Positions 39,606 to 50,233 of a stretch of DNA of 50,233 bases are shown here, one piece after another. Origin of the DNA: an uncultured Rhodospirillales bacterium (GTDB lineage Bacteria > Pseudomonadota > Alphaproteobacteria > CACIAM-22H2); NCBI GenBank assembly GCA_937926175.1, contig CALANV010000049.1, positions 1 through 50,233 on the forward strand. Direction: 5' to 3'. A program made the translations under genes and the position numbers. The stretch's first letter is position 1; every line of letters begins with the position of its first letter. The notes below the pieces were generated by a model. It was not told where the DNA came from, did no database searches, and saw only the letters and a program-made list of their open reading frames with translations.

Positions 39606-40850
39606 ATGGCAAATCTGCAGCCGGTTCGCGGCACGCGCGATATTCTTGGCGAGGAGATGCGCCGCCACCGGCACGTCGTCGAGACGGCCCGCGCGGTCGC
39701 CGAGCTCTACGGATTCCAGGAGATCGCGACGCCGATCTTCGAGTTCTCCGAGGTGTTCAAGCGCACGCTGGGCGATACGTCCGACATCGTGACGAAGGAG
39801 ATGTACTCCTTCACCGACAACAGCGGCGAACAGCTTACGTTGCGGCCCGAGAACACCGCCGGTGTCGCGCGCGCGGTCATTTCCGGCGGGCTCGCCCAGC
39901 ACGTGCCGCTCAAGTTCTACTATGCCGGTCCGATGTTTCGATACGAGCGGCCGCAGAAGGGCCGCTACCGGCAGTTCCATCAGATCGGCATCGAGCTGAT
40001 CGGCGTACCGGAGCCCTTGGCCGACGTCGAGGTGATCGCCGCCGGGGCGCATATCCTCGACCGGCTGGGTGTCCTGAAGGATACGACGCTCGAACTGAAC
40101 ACGCTCGGCGACATGGAGAGCCGGCTCGCCTATCGCGAGGCGCTGGTTGCCTATCTCCGCCAGCACGTCGATCAACTTTCCGCCGACAGCCGGGTACGGC
40201 TCGACCGCAACCCGCTTCGCATTCTCGACAGCAAGGACGAAGGCGACATCGCCATCATTCGCAACGCGCCGAAGCTGCCCGATTTCCTCAACGAGACGAG
40301 CCGCAAGTTCTTCGATGCCGTGCGTCGCGGCCTCGACAAGCTGGGAATCGCGCATGTCTGGAATCCGTATCTCGTGCGCGGGCTCGACTACTATGCGCAC
40401 ACCGCCTTCGAATTCACGACCAAGCGCTTGGGCGCGCAGAGCGCGGTGCTTGCGGGCGGACGCTACGACGGGCTGATCGCGCAGATGGGCGGGCCGGAAC
40501 TGCCGGGCGTCGGCTGGGCCGCCGGCGTCGAACGTCTGGCGATGCTCTTGGAGGCCGCTCCACCGGCGCGCCGACCCGTGGCCGTCGTGCCGATCGGCCC
40601 CGAGGCCGAGGACGTCGCGCTGACGCTGAGCGAGGATCTGCGGCGTAGCGGATATCCAGTCGAGCTTGGCTATCGCGGCAATCTGTCCAAACGCATGAAG
40701 GCCGCCAACAAGGTGAACGCACGCGTTGCCGTTCTTCTGGGCGAGGACGAACTCAAACGCGGCACCGCAACTGTCCGCGACCTCGATACGGGCGAGCAGG
40801 CCGAGGTGCCGCTTGCGGCCCTGAAGGACCGACTCGCCCAGTTTCGATAG
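39606..40850 (+). CDS. hisS: Histidine--tRNA ligase
   Basis: A 414-residue class II synthetase. RGTRDILGEEMRRH opens the protein. Motif 2 is FRYERPQKGRYRQFHQ near 117. The histidine-binding LVRGLDYYAHTAFEF lies near 258, and AGGRYDGLIAQMGG near 287. The C-terminal anticodon-binding domain starts near 320 and is complete. The spacing to the next gene is 25 bases, so hisS and hemA are likely co-transcribed. Confidence 0.97.
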   Translation: MANLQPVRGTRDILGEEMRRHRHVVETARAVAELYGFQEIATPIFEFSEVFKRTLGDTSDIVTKEMYSFTDNSGEQLTLRPENTAGVARAVISGGLAQHVPLKFYYAGPMFRYERPQKGRYRQFHQIGIELIGVPEPLADVEVIAAGAHILDRLGVLKDTTLELNTLGDMESRLAYREALVAYLRQHVDQLSADSRVRLDRNPLRILDSKDEGDIAIIRNAPKLPDFLNETSRKFFDAVRRGLDKLGIAHVWNPYLVRGLDYYAHTAFEFTTKRLGAQSAVLAGGRYDGLIAQMGGPELPGVGWAAGVERLAMLLEAAPPARRPVAVVPIGPEAEDVALTLSEDLRRSGYPVELGYRGNLSKRMKAANKVNARVAVLLGEDELKRGTATVRDLDTGEQAEVPLAALKDRLAQFR

Positions 40851-40875
40851 CGTCGCGGGGCACGGGACAGACGCC

Positions 40876-42174
40876 GTGAGCGTCACGCCCCGCGACACTG
40901 CGCGGCTGTTCGTGGCCGGTCTGGATCATCGTTCCAGCACCGCATCTCTACGCGATCGCCTCTTCGTTCCCCAGGCTGAGATCACCGGCGTGCTCGCCGC
41001 GCTGAGAGAGGCGGGGCTCGATCAGGCGATTCTGCTGTCGACCTGCGATCGTATTGAAGTTCAGGGGGCGCACGCCGATCCGGACCGTGCTGGCGATATC
41101 GCGCTCGACGTCCTGGCGCGGCGGTCGGGCGACCTCGCATCCTCGTTGCGTGAACAGAGCTACATACATACCGACGAGGCGGCCTTGCGCCGTATCTTCG
41201 GCGTCGCCTGTGCGCTCGAGAGCCAGGTGATCGGCGAACCGCAAATTCTCGGTCAGGTGAAGACGGCGCACCAGCAGGCCAAGGAAATGCGGATGATGGG
41301 GCCTGAGCTGGACGCGGCTCTTCGGGCGGCCTATGTCGCGGCCAAGCGCACGCGCACCGAGACGGCCATCGGGCAGAGACCGGTCACGCTCGCGTCTGCG
41401 GCCGTTCAGCTCGCCCGCGACGTGCATGGCGACCTCGCCCGTTGCGCCGGCCTTCTGGTCGGGGCGGGCGAGATGGGCGAGCTGATGGCGGAGCATCTCA
41501 AGGGAGCGGGACTTGGACGACTCGCGGTCACGGGACCGCATATCGGCCATGTGCAGGAGCTCGCCCGGGCATTCACCTGCCATGTCGTCCCGTTCGAGCC
41601 TATGGAAACGGCGCTCGTGGATGCCGATATCGTCATTACCGCCCTCGGCAGCGGCCGTCATGTGATCACCGCGGCGACGATGGACCGGGTTCTCGTGCGC
41701 CGCCGGCGCCGACCGGTCTTCATCATCGATCTCGGGGTTCCGGCGGACGTCGAGTCGGCGGTCGAAGCGCTGGACGGCGTGTTCCGCTATGATCTTGACG
41801 ACCTCGAGCGTGTGACGATGAGCGGTCGCGCGTCGCGCACGGCGGCTGCCGCCGAAGCGTGGGCCATCGTCGAGCAGGAACTTCGGCTGTTCGTCAAAAG
41901 CCGTGCCGAGCGTGCGGCCGTACCGATCATCACGACATTGCGTCGGCATTTTGAACTTGCCCGTGCAACCGCACTCCGCCAGGCCGGCGACGATGCAGCG
42001 CGGGCGACCGAACTGCTGATCAACCGCCTGCTCCATGCGCCATCCGAGGCGCTGCGCCGCGTCGCAGCCGGCGAGACCGACGGCGTGGACCGGACGACGA
42101 TGGAGCGTGCGCTCGCCGAGCTGTTCCGCCTGGACGACGACCGATCGGCGACTGACGAGGAGAACAGAAAGTGA
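40876..42174 (+). CDS. hemA: Glutamyl-tRNA reductase (HemA)
   Basis: A 432-residue enzyme of the C5 haem pathway that reduces glutamyl-tRNA to glutamate-1-semialdehyde. It uses a GTG start. The nucleophile is C57 in LLSTCDRIEVQG (the usual context is STCNR, with Asp replacing Asn here). ALESQVIGEPQILGQVKTAH near 113 and the NADPH-domain GAGEMGELM near 195 are family signatures, and the C-terminal dimerisation helices are present. It sits directly before prfA and prmC, as in gammaproteobacteria. Its stop overlaps the prfA GTG by 4 bases. The gene is unusual because most alphaproteobacteria make ALA from glycine and succinyl-CoA. Confidence 0.93.
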   Translation: MSVTPRDTARLFVAGLDHRSSTASLRDRLFVPQAEITGVLAALREAGLDQAILLSTCDRIEVQGAHADPDRAGDIALDVLARRSGDLASSLREQSYIHTDEAALRRIFGVACALESQVIGEPQILGQVKTAHQQAKEMRMMGPELDAALRAAYVAAKRTRTETAIGQRPVTLASAAVQLARDVHGDLARCAGLLVGAGEMGELMAEHLKGAGLGRLAVTGPHIGHVQELARAFTCHVVPFEPMETALVDADIVITALGSGRHVITAATMDRVLVRRRRRPVFIIDLGVPADVESAVEALDGVFRYDLDDLERVTMSGRASRTAAAAEAWAIVEQELRLFVKSRAERAAVPIITTLRRHFELARATALRQAGDDAARATELLINRLLHAPSEALRRVAAGETDGVDRTTMERALAELFRLDDDRSATDEENRK

Positions 42175-43247
42175 GTTTCGAACAAAAGCTTGAACGGGTT
42201 GTCGCCCGGCACGAGGAGCTTCGGCAGGCATTGGCCGCGCCGGATCTCGACCCGCGACAATTCGCGAAGCTGTCAAAGGAATATGCCGATCTCGAGCCGG
42301 TGGTCGAGGCCGTGACGGCTCTTAAAAAGGCGCGGGGAGAGCTCGAGGACTTGAAGGCCCTGATGGCCGACGGCAGCGTCGATCCGGAAATGAGAGCGCT
42401 GGCGGAGACGGAGTTCTTCGCGCTCAAGGAACGGCTGCCGGAGATGGAACGGCAGGTCCAGATGCTGCTCCTGCCCAAGGACGCGGCTGACGAGAAGAAC
42501 GTCATTCTCGAGGTGCGCGCCGGAACCGGCGGCGAGGAGGCGGCGCTGTTCGCGGCCGATCTCTTTCGCATGTATCAGCGCTATGCCGCCCTGCACGGCT
42601 GGCGATTCGAGATCATGGAACTCGCCGAAACGGGAATTGGCGGTTACAAGGAGGCGATCGCCAACATTTCGGGACGCGGGGTCTTCGCCCGTCTCAAGTT
42701 CGAATCCGGCGTGCACCGGGTACAGCGTGTGCCGGAAACGGAAGCCAGCGGACGGATTCATACGTCGGCCGCTACCGTCGCGGTGCTGCCCGAGCCTGAG
42801 GAGGTCGATGTCAAGATCGACGAGAAGGATCTTCGCATCGACGTGTTTCGCGCCAGCGGACCGGGCGGTCAATCCGTCAACACGACCGACAGCGCGGTGC
42901 GCATTACGCATTTGCCGACCGGTATCGTCGTGCAGCAGCAGGACGAAAAGTCGCAGCACAAGAACAAGGCCAAGGCCCTCAAGATCCTTCGGGCCCGCCT
43001 CTACGAGATGGAACGGGCGAAGGCCGAAGCGGAACGCGCGCAGAACCGCAGGAGTCAGGTCGGCAGCGGCGATCGTTCGGAGCGGATCCGCACCTACAAC
43101 TTTCCGCAAAGCCGCGTCACCGATCATCGCATCAACTTGACGCTCTACAAGATCGACAAGGTTCTCTCGGGCGAAGCGCTCGACGAGATCATCGATGCGC
43201 TCATCGCCAACGATCAGGCGGCGCGGCTTGCAGAGCTTCCGGCCTGA
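42171..43247 (+). CDS. prfA: Peptide chain release factor 1
   Basis: A 358-residue release factor that reads UAA and UAG stops. The stop-codon discriminator is P188-E-T190 (RVPETEASGRIHTSA), an RF1-type P-x-T. The peptidyl-hydrolysis loop is G232-G-Q234 (SGPGGQSVNTTDSAVR), which PrmC methylates on the Gln. It uses a GTG start that overlaps the hemA stop. The downstream prmC start is 11 bases after its stop. Confidence 0.97.
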   Translation: MSFEQKLERVVARHEELRQALAAPDLDPRQFAKLSKEYADLEPVVEAVTALKKARGELEDLKALMADGSVDPEMRALAETEFFALKERLPEMERQVQMLLLPKDAADEKNVILEVRAGTGGEEAALFAADLFRMYQRYAALHGWRFEIMELAETGIGGYKEAIANISGRGVFARLKFESGVHRVQRVPETEASGRIHTSAATVAVLPEPEEVDVKIDEKDLRIDVFRASGPGGQSVNTTDSAVRITHLPTGIVVQQQDEKSQHKNKAKALKILRARLYEMERAKAEAERAQNRRSQVGSGDRSERIRTYNFPQSRVTDHRINLTLYKIDKVLSGEALDEIIDALIANDQAARLAELPA

Positions 43248-43257
43248 CGCAGCGACG

Positions 43258-44127
43258 ATGGCGGACGGCACGTGCACGGTCGAGGCGCTCATCGCGGCGG
43301 GGGCCGCCGAGCTCGGTGCCGCCGGAATTGAGGCGGCGCGGCGTGAGGCGCGGTTGCTCCTCGCGATGGCGGCGGCACGGAGCGTCGAGCAGCTCGTCGC
43401 GTGGCCGGAGCACGTGGTTGATCCGGCTCATCGACGTGCATTCGAAGCGCTCGTCGCGCGGCGCGCCCGACGTGAGCCGATCGCCCAGATCCTCGGGTGC
43501 CGGGAGTTCTGGAGTCTGCCGTTCCTGACGACCCGCGACACACTGACGCCGCGTCCGGACAGCGAGACGGTCATCGAAGCGGCGCTTGCGTACATACCGG
43601 ACCGGTCCCGGTCACTGACGATTCTCGATCTCGGTACCGGAACCGGGTGTCTGCTGCTGGCGCTCCTCAGCGAGCTGCCGAACGCGACCGGCATCGGTAC
43701 GGACATGAGCGTCGCCGCGCTCGACGTCGCGCGGCACAACGCCAGGACACTTGGCCTCGCGGCGCGCGCGCATTTTGTCGCAGCCGACTGGGACTCCGGC
43801 CTCGGCTGCCGCTTCGATCTGGTCGTCAGCAACCCGCCCTACATTGCGACGGACGAGATCGCCGTTCTCGAGCCCGAAGTTCGCGACTACGAACCGCGAC
43901 TCGCCCTCGACGGCGGCGCGGATGGGCTTGCGGCCTATCGGGCGCTTGCGCCGCGGATTCGCGCCCGCCTGCGGCCCGGCGGCATTGCCGTCCTGGAGGT
44001 CGGTCGGGGACAGGCCGACGCCGTCGAACAGATCCTTCGGGCTGCAGGTCTTGATCCGAAAGGCCGGCGCCACGACCTGAGTGGTGTCGAACGCTGCGTT
44101 ATTGGGGGCGTTAACCAGGGAGCTTAG
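43258..44127 (+). CDS. prmC: Release factor glutamine methyltransferase PrmC
   Basis: A 289-residue methyltransferase that N5-methylates the GGQ glutamine of RF1 and RF2. The N-terminal five-helix substrate domain leads to TLTPRPDSETVIE near 96, motif I ILDLGTGTGCLLLALL near 121, and the catalytic NPPY (VVSNPPYIA near 193). ATG 43258 gives the normal length. It is the last gene of the hemA-prfA-prmC run. Confidence 0.96.
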   Translation: MADGTCTVEALIAAGAAELGAAGIEAARREARLLLAMAAARSVEQLVAWPEHVVDPAHRRAFEALVARRARREPIAQILGCREFWSLPFLTTRDTLTPRPDSETVIEAALAYIPDRSRSLTILDLGTGTGCLLLALLSELPNATGIGTDMSVAALDVARHNARTLGLAARAHFVAADWDSGLGCRFDLVVSNPPYIATDEIAVLEPEVRDYEPRLALDGGADGLAAYRALAPRIRARLRPGGIAVLEVGRGQADAVEQILRAAGLDPKGRRHDLSGVERCVIGGVNQGA

Positions 44128-44170
44128 CCGCAAAATTTATCTTGGAATACCGGCGGCTCGGGACTAGGCT

Positions 44171-44191
44171 GCCAACGCTTACCGCGTTGGC
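44171..44191. terminator. Inverted repeat after prmC
   Basis: GCCAACGC-TTACC-GCGTTGGC is a perfect 8-bp dyad 44 bases after the prmC stop. No T-run follows, so termination is possible but unproved. Confidence 0.4.
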
Positions 44192-44271
44192 GGGGCAAGG
44201 GGGCAGGGGGCTCCCGCTGGCCGAAATTCAGCGAAACGATCGTCGCGTCTGCGCTGCGCGCGGACGGACAG

Positions 44272-44295
44272 GCGGGCCGGCTTTGTGAGGCCCGC
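44272..44295. promoter_or_regulatory. Inverted repeat upstream of DUF4167 gene
   Basis: GCGGGCC and GGCCCGC form a perfect 7-bp stem with a 10-base loop, ending 52 bases before the DUF4167 start. It could be part of the 5' leader or a terminator remnant. Confidence 0.35.
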
Positions 44296-44347
44296 TACAC
44301 CTTCGGCGACAACTTTCATCAGGTAGTAAGTGAGACCCGGTCCAAAC

Positions 44348-44758
44348 ATGAAGCGACAACGTGGCCGTAATAACGGACGTAAATCGCATATGCCGGTCCG
44401 TTCGCAGACGTTCGACAGCAGCGGACCCGATGTTCGCATTCGTGGCAATGCGTATCAGGTGCTTGAGAAGTATCTGGCGCTTGCACGTGACGCGGCGGCC
44501 GCTGGTGACCGCATTGCCGCGGAGAATTTCTATCAGCATGCGGAGCACTACTATCGGCTGATCAACGCCAATGGCGGGGATCACCGCCGTCACGATCATG
44601 GCCATGGCCAGCAGGATTCGCGGGCGGCACAGGCGCATGACGGGCAGACCAACGGTTCGGCGGGTTCAGGCTCGCAGCCGGTGGTGCCGCAGGCCAATCC
44701 GCAACCGTCGGCGAACAACGCGAACTATCCGTCATCGCCGGAAGGCGCGGCCGAGTAA
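44348..44758 (+). CDS. DUF4167 domain-containing protein
   Basis: A 136-residue protein. It starts with a very basic tail (MKRQRGRNNGRK) and then has the DUF4167 core: TFDSSGPDVRIRGNAYQVLEKYLALARDAAAAGDRIAAENFYQHAEHYYRLIN occupies about 19-71. The C-terminus is a low-complexity His/Gln/Asn/Ser-rich tail. The family is nearly confined to alphaproteobacteria. The basic N-terminus suggests nucleic-acid binding, but no function is established. It commonly follows prmC in this class. Confidence 0.94.
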   Translation: MKRQRGRNNGRKSHMPVRSQTFDSSGPDVRIRGNAYQVLEKYLALARDAAAAGDRIAAENFYQHAEHYYRLINANGGDHRRHDHGHGQQDSRAAQAHDGQTNGSAGSGSQPVVPQANPQPSANNANYPSSPEGAAE

Positions 44759-44858
44759 GGGCCGGCTGCAATCCGGGACGCAAGGGACGGCGGGGCACGG
44801 GCGGTGCGCCGCCGTTTCTCGTTACGCCCATGTCACGACCGGGTGTACAGCCCCGGCG

Positions 44859-45617
44859 TCACTCTACCGTCACGGTATCGCCGACGGATATCGTGCCGTC
44901 GCTGACGACTTCCGCATATACGCCCATGTTGGTATGGCGAAATCCCTGTTGCAGGGCCTGCGGGATGTTCATGTCGCGCGCCGCCGTATCCGGGTTGACA
45001 TTGGTCGCGGCACAGCGGCTGATCGGCTTGACGCCGCGCAGCCGGGCCGTTCCGATGGTGATCTCGCGGCCGATCCAGTCGAGTTCTTCCCAGGCTCGAC
45101 CACCGTCGAAATAGACGTTGGCGCGAAACCGTCGCAGGTCGATGGGCTCGCGGACGACGCGCTCGAGATCGCGGATGCTCGCGAGGCCGATGATCGAGAC
45201 GACCTTCTGCGACACGTCCGAGAACATGTGGCCCGGCGCTTCGAGAAACTTGGGCGCCCCGCGGCATTCGGGGCCCATGAATGCCGCGAAGAACTGCTCG
45301 ACGATGATGCGTCCTGACGGTTCGGACACGTTGCAGCGAACGATCGTCTTGCCGTCGCGTTCGATCGTCAGGACGCCGGTCGTCTCGTCGAAGCGCGTCC
45401 GCAGATGCGCCAGGCGTTCATTGCGCATCAGCATGAGAAAGTTGGTCTTGGGCTGCCACGCCGGTGCCGCCGGATCGAAGGTCGTGGTGCCGTGCGCGAG
45501 CGCGAAACGGCGATCGTGCGGGAGCCCCTCGCCAGGGCTGAGGTCGACCTTGCCGAGCGGCTCTGCGCTCAAGCCTTTCACGGGATAGCGGTAGATGTTG
45601 GTGATGCGACGGCTCAT
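44859..45617 (-). CDS. MOSC domain-containing protein
   Basis: A 252-residue protein with an N-terminal MOSC_N beta-barrel (ITNIYRYPVKGLSAEPL from residue 5) and a C-terminal MOSC domain (FRANVYFDGGRAWEELDWIGREITIG near 167). The likely sulphur-carrying cysteine is in PISRCAATNVNPDT near 205. Relatives transfer sulphur or reduce N-hydroxylated compounds with a molybdenum cofactor. The substrate here is unknown. The start at 45617 fits the family N-terminus. It is divergent from clpB. Confidence 0.9.
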   Translation of the reverse strand: MSRRITNIYRYPVKGLSAEPLGKVDLSPGEGLPHDRRFALAHGTTTFDPAAPAWQPKTNFLMLMRNERLAHLRTRFDETTGVLTIERDGKTIVRCNVSEPSGRIIVEQFFAAFMGPECRGAPKFLEAPGHMFSDVSQKVVSIIGLASIRDLERVVREPIDLRRFRANVYFDGGRAWEELDWIGREITIGTARLRGVKPISRCAATNVNPDTAARDMNIPQALQQGFRHTNMGVYAEVVSDGTISVGDTVTVE

Positions 45618-45700
45618 GGGACGGTCATCATGAGGGCGGCCGCGGCGCCCAACAAGGTTCGGTTCATATCCGTCATACCCATAATCGGAATAGGGCCTCT

Positions 45701-45729
45701 CTTGCAGCGTGCCGGCAGGCATCTCATAT
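45701..45729 (+). promoter_or_regulatory. Candidate heat-shock (RpoH) promoter of clpB
   Basis: CTTG (45701-45704) and CTCATAT (45723-45729), 18 bases apart, resemble the alphaproteobacterial RpoH consensus CTTG-N17/18-CYTATNT with one mismatch. It is about 75 bases before the clpB ATG. Confidence 0.45.
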
Positions 45730-45806
45730 AGCTGGAGAGGACGCCTGAAAGGGTCCTCGAACCCTGTCCGCCCATCCGGGGGACATGAATAAGGGATTGA
45801 AGAACC

Positions 45807-48416
<2,610 letters not shown>

Positions 48417-48443
48417 CGTCGGATTCGGGGCTGGAAAACGATT

Positions 48444-48478
48444 GCGGCGGTCCGTGGAAGCGGACCGCCGCTTTCTTT
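48444..48478 (+). terminator. Intrinsic terminator of clpB
   Basis: GCGGCGGTCCG / CGGACCGCCGC is a perfect 11-bp stem with a TGGAAG loop and TTTCTTTAT after it. It begins 28 bases after the clpB stop and abuts the end of the convergent M23 gene. Confidence 0.93.
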
Positions 48479-49928
48479 ATTGCGCCTGGGGCGCGGATTC
48501 GTCGGCGTTGCGGGCGACGCGAGTCGTCGGCTCGATCGCGGCGACGGTCAGATCAATGTCCGCCTTCGCGATGCGGAACTGGACGAGCTCCTGCCCGTCG
48601 AGTTTGCGCCCGGTCGGCAACCGCACGCTGGTCGGATTGATCGCCGTGCCGCGGCGCAGCACCTCGTAATGCAGGTGCGGGCCGGTCGAACGACCTGTCG
48701 AGCCGACATAGCCGAGCACCTGGCCCTGACGCACGTGTGCGCCGGGCTTCACGGCGGCGGCGATGCGGCTTAGATGCGCATAGGCGGTCGAGTATTCGGA
48801 GTTGTGGCGGATGCGGACATAGTTGCCGTAGGCGCCGTGCCAACCTGCCGCTTCGACGATGCCGTCGCCCGCCGCCTGGACCGGCGTTCCTTGCGGTGCC
48901 GCGAAGTCGACGCCCTTGTGCATGGCGCTGTAGCCCAGGATCGGGTGCTTGCGCATGCCGAAGCGCGAGGAGAGGCGCGCGCCGTCGATGGGCGTCTTGA
49001 GCAGCGCCTTGCGCACGCTCTCGCCGTTCTCGTTGTAGAAATCGGCGGTGCCGTCGCGGTGCACGAAGCGGTAGATGCGCTTGGTGCCCCCTTGGGCGAG
49101 CGTGAGACGGCCGAAGAGGATGTCGCCGTCCTTGGCGAAACGGCCCTGGGCGTCGCGATAGCGCTCGAACACGATCTCGAACGAGTCGCCGGGGTGGACG
49201 TCGCGCTGGAAGTCGACATCGTAGCTGAACGCCCGGATGAGATCGACCATGATCGCACCGGGCACGCCGGCGGCGCTGCCGGCCTCGAACAGGCTGGAAT
49301 TGACCGTCCCGATCGCCCGGATGAGTTCGCGGCGCAGCTCCTTCTTGCGGGCGAGCGCGGTGAAGCGACCGTCGCTATCGCGGCTCAGATTGATGTCGCG
49401 CTCGGCGCTGGCGTTCAGGTTTGCCTCGATCAGCGACGGCGTATCGCTGGCAAGGGAGTCCAGAGTCAGCGTGATTTCCTGGCCGGGCCTGAGGTTGCGC
49501 GGATCATAGACGCTCGCGATCGCGCTGACGGCCTCGTGCGCTTCGGCGCGCGGAATGCCGACTCCGAGCAATACGTCGAGCAGCGTATCGCCGCGCCGGA
49601 TCTGCACGACCAGTCGTTCCGGTTGCGCGTTTTCGGCCTCGCTGACTTCCGACGGTTCTGGCCCCGTTGCCGACAGCCGGTATTCGCCCGGGTCGATACC
49701 GTTGAGGACCGGGGTGTCCTCCTCGCCCTCGGCCGCCATGGTGCCGAGGTCGATCTCCTCGTTCAGCGTCGTCGCGGCGACGTCGATGGCGGGGCGGACC
49801 GTATCCTGCCCGGACGAGTAGAGCGCGATGGCGATGCCGGCGACGAGGGCACCGATCTTGAGAGCAGAGGAGAGCGTGCCGCTGAGGGCCCACTGACGGT
49901 CAGTACGGTCTTGCGGCTGTCGTCCCAC
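48477..49928 (-). CDS. M23 family metallopeptidase (LysM/OapA-like + peptidase M23)
   Basis: A 483-residue cell-wall endopeptidase, probably cutting peptidoglycan cross-links. A cytosolic start and one membrane helix (about 23-42, IGALVAGIAIALYSSG) are followed by a LysM/OapA-like domain near 105-160 (LVVQIRRGDTLLDVLLGVG). A C-terminal M23 domain contains HKGVDFAAPQGTPVQAAGDG and the zinc motif GPHLHYEV (H-x-H). GTG 49928 is chosen because GAGGGG lies just upstream. A longer frame to 50033 lacks a ribosome site. It resembles MepM/NlpD-type enzymes. It converges on clpB. Confidence 0.9.
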   Translation of the reverse strand: MGRQPQDRTDRQWALSGTLSSALKIGALVAGIAIALYSSGQDTVRPAIDVAATTLNEEIDLGTMAAEGEEDTPVLNGIDPGEYRLSATGPEPSEVSEAENAQPERLVVQIRRGDTLLDVLLGVGIPRAEAHEAVSAIASVYDPRNLRPGQEITLTLDSLASDTPSLIEANLNASAERDINLSRDSDGRFTALARKKELRRELIRAIGTVNSSLFEAGSAAGVPGAIMVDLIRAFSYDVDFQRDVHPGDSFEIVFERYRDAQGRFAKDGDILFGRLTLAQGGTKRIYRFVHRDGTADFYNENGESVRKALLKTPIDGARLSSRFGMRKHPILGYSAMHKGVDFAAPQGTPVQAAGDGIVEAAGWHGAYGNYVRIRHNSEYSTAYAHLSRIAAAVKPGAHVRQGQVLGYVGSTGRSTGPHLHYEVLRRGTAINPTSVRLPTGRKLDGQELVQFRIAKADIDLTVAAIEPTTRVARNADESAPQAQ

Positions 49929-49975
49929 TGTCCCCCCTCGACGACATTCGAAAGTTACATATCGGCAGCAAGGGT

Positions 49976-50006
49976 TTAACAATCCCTTTAGCGCGGCCCT
50001 TGTCAA
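49976..50006 (-). promoter_or_regulatory. Candidate promoter of the M23 peptidase gene
   Basis: A perfect TTGACA (minus strand, 50006-50001) stands 17-18 bases before ATTGTT/TTGTTA. Transcription would give a leader of about 45 bases before the GTG at 49928. The -10 match is weak. Confidence 0.4.
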
Positions 50007-50075
50007 CCATGTTTTGTTGCTTATATTAAGCACCTACAAGCGCCGGGGCTGCGGAAGAAGGAAAGCGATCGGTGC

Positions 50076-50104
50076 TTGACTCCGTAAATCGGGAAGCGTA
50101 AGAC
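50076..50104 (+). promoter_or_regulatory. rRNA operon promoter
   Basis: TTGACT (50076-50081) and TAAGAC (50099-50104) are 17 bases apart, followed by a GC-rich start region. Together with the boxA below this marks the promoter of an rRNA operon reading rightwards out of the window. Confidence 0.7.
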
Positions 50105-50151
50105 TCCCGGCCTCGCCGCGCGGGATCGGTAGTTGCCGACCGGGCGGCGTG

Positions 50152-50163
50152 TGTTCTTTGACA
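50152..50163 (+). promoter_or_regulatory. boxA antitermination site in the pre-16S leader
   Basis: TGTTCTTTGACA matches the NusB/NusE boxA consensus (TGYTCTTTRACA) and is followed by ATCGTGAA, as in alphaproteobacterial 16S leaders. The 16S gene itself is not reached in this window. Confidence 0.75.
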
Positions 50164-50233
50164 TCGTGAAAGCTAGACAGGAAGGGATGCGCGGGCGGCG
50201 GCGCGGGAGGGGGTCTCGTGTTTGTTCGTCGGC

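Overview
The window is GC-rich, densely packed chromosomal DNA from an alphaproteobacterium, probably near the Rhodospirillales. The evidence is gene content and order: DUF4167 and DUF1178 proteins, a ubiG / lysC / nitronate monooxygenase / ptsP block, a rodZ-like / ispG / hisS block, secA divergent from a parvulin followed by argJ and mutT, a class I (archaeal-type) lysyl-tRNA synthetase, and a 16S leader of alphaproteobacterial style at the right edge. No CRISPR array, insertion sequence, prophage or tRNA gene was found. This looks like core genome rather than an island.

Layout. 1-7.1 kb: the end of groEL with its terminator, a TerB-like protein, an AEC permease, a DinG/XPD-type helicase, class I LysRS and an S24 repressor. 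7.2-9.7 kb: a Crp/Fnr regulator, a DUF952 protein and pyrD. 9.7-13.4 kb: a membrane protein with a degenerate EAL domain, a TIGR01459 HAD protein, a Clp1-like P-loop protein and a small conserved unknown. 13.4-14.1 kb: about 730 bp with no convincing gene. 14.1-21.3 kb: an exported MBL-fold protein, methylmalonyl-CoA mutase and a 1291-residue membrane-anchored coiled-coil protein. 21.5-27.1 kb: secA, parvulin, argJ, mutT. 27.2-32.2 kb: a BioC/NDUFAF5-like methyltransferase, comF, grxC, a Nit-type amidase, a second methyltransferase, DUF1178 and ubiG. 32.3-36.9 kb: lysC, a nitronate monooxygenase-like gene and ptsP, nearly contiguous. 37.0-44.8 kb: rodZ-like, ispG, hisS, hemA (glutamyl-tRNA reductase), prfA, prmC and DUF4167. 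44.8-50.2 kb: a MOSC protein, clpB, an M23 peptidase, and the promoter and boxA of an rRNA operon whose 16S gene lies beyond the edge.

Functional threads are protein quality control and export (groEL, secA, parvulin, clpB), translation (LysRS, HisRS, RF1, PrmC, rRNA leader), cell envelope and morphology (RodZ-like, M23 peptidase, the large coiled-coil protein, the EAL protein) and biosynthesis (pyrD, argJ, lysC, ispG, ubiG, hemA). hemA-prfA-prmC is a tight run with a 4-base start/stop overlap. lysC-NMO-ptsP has gaps of 3 and -1 bases.

No clear-cut new defence or mobile system is visible. The most interesting loci are the giant coiled-coil protein with 40-residue tandem repeats, the catalytically degraded EAL protein (TipF-like architecture), the bacterial Clp1-like kinase next to an atypical HAD protein, a glutamyl-tRNA reductase in a lineage that normally uses the C4 haem pathway, and a tandem 10-bp operator candidate at the S24 repressor.
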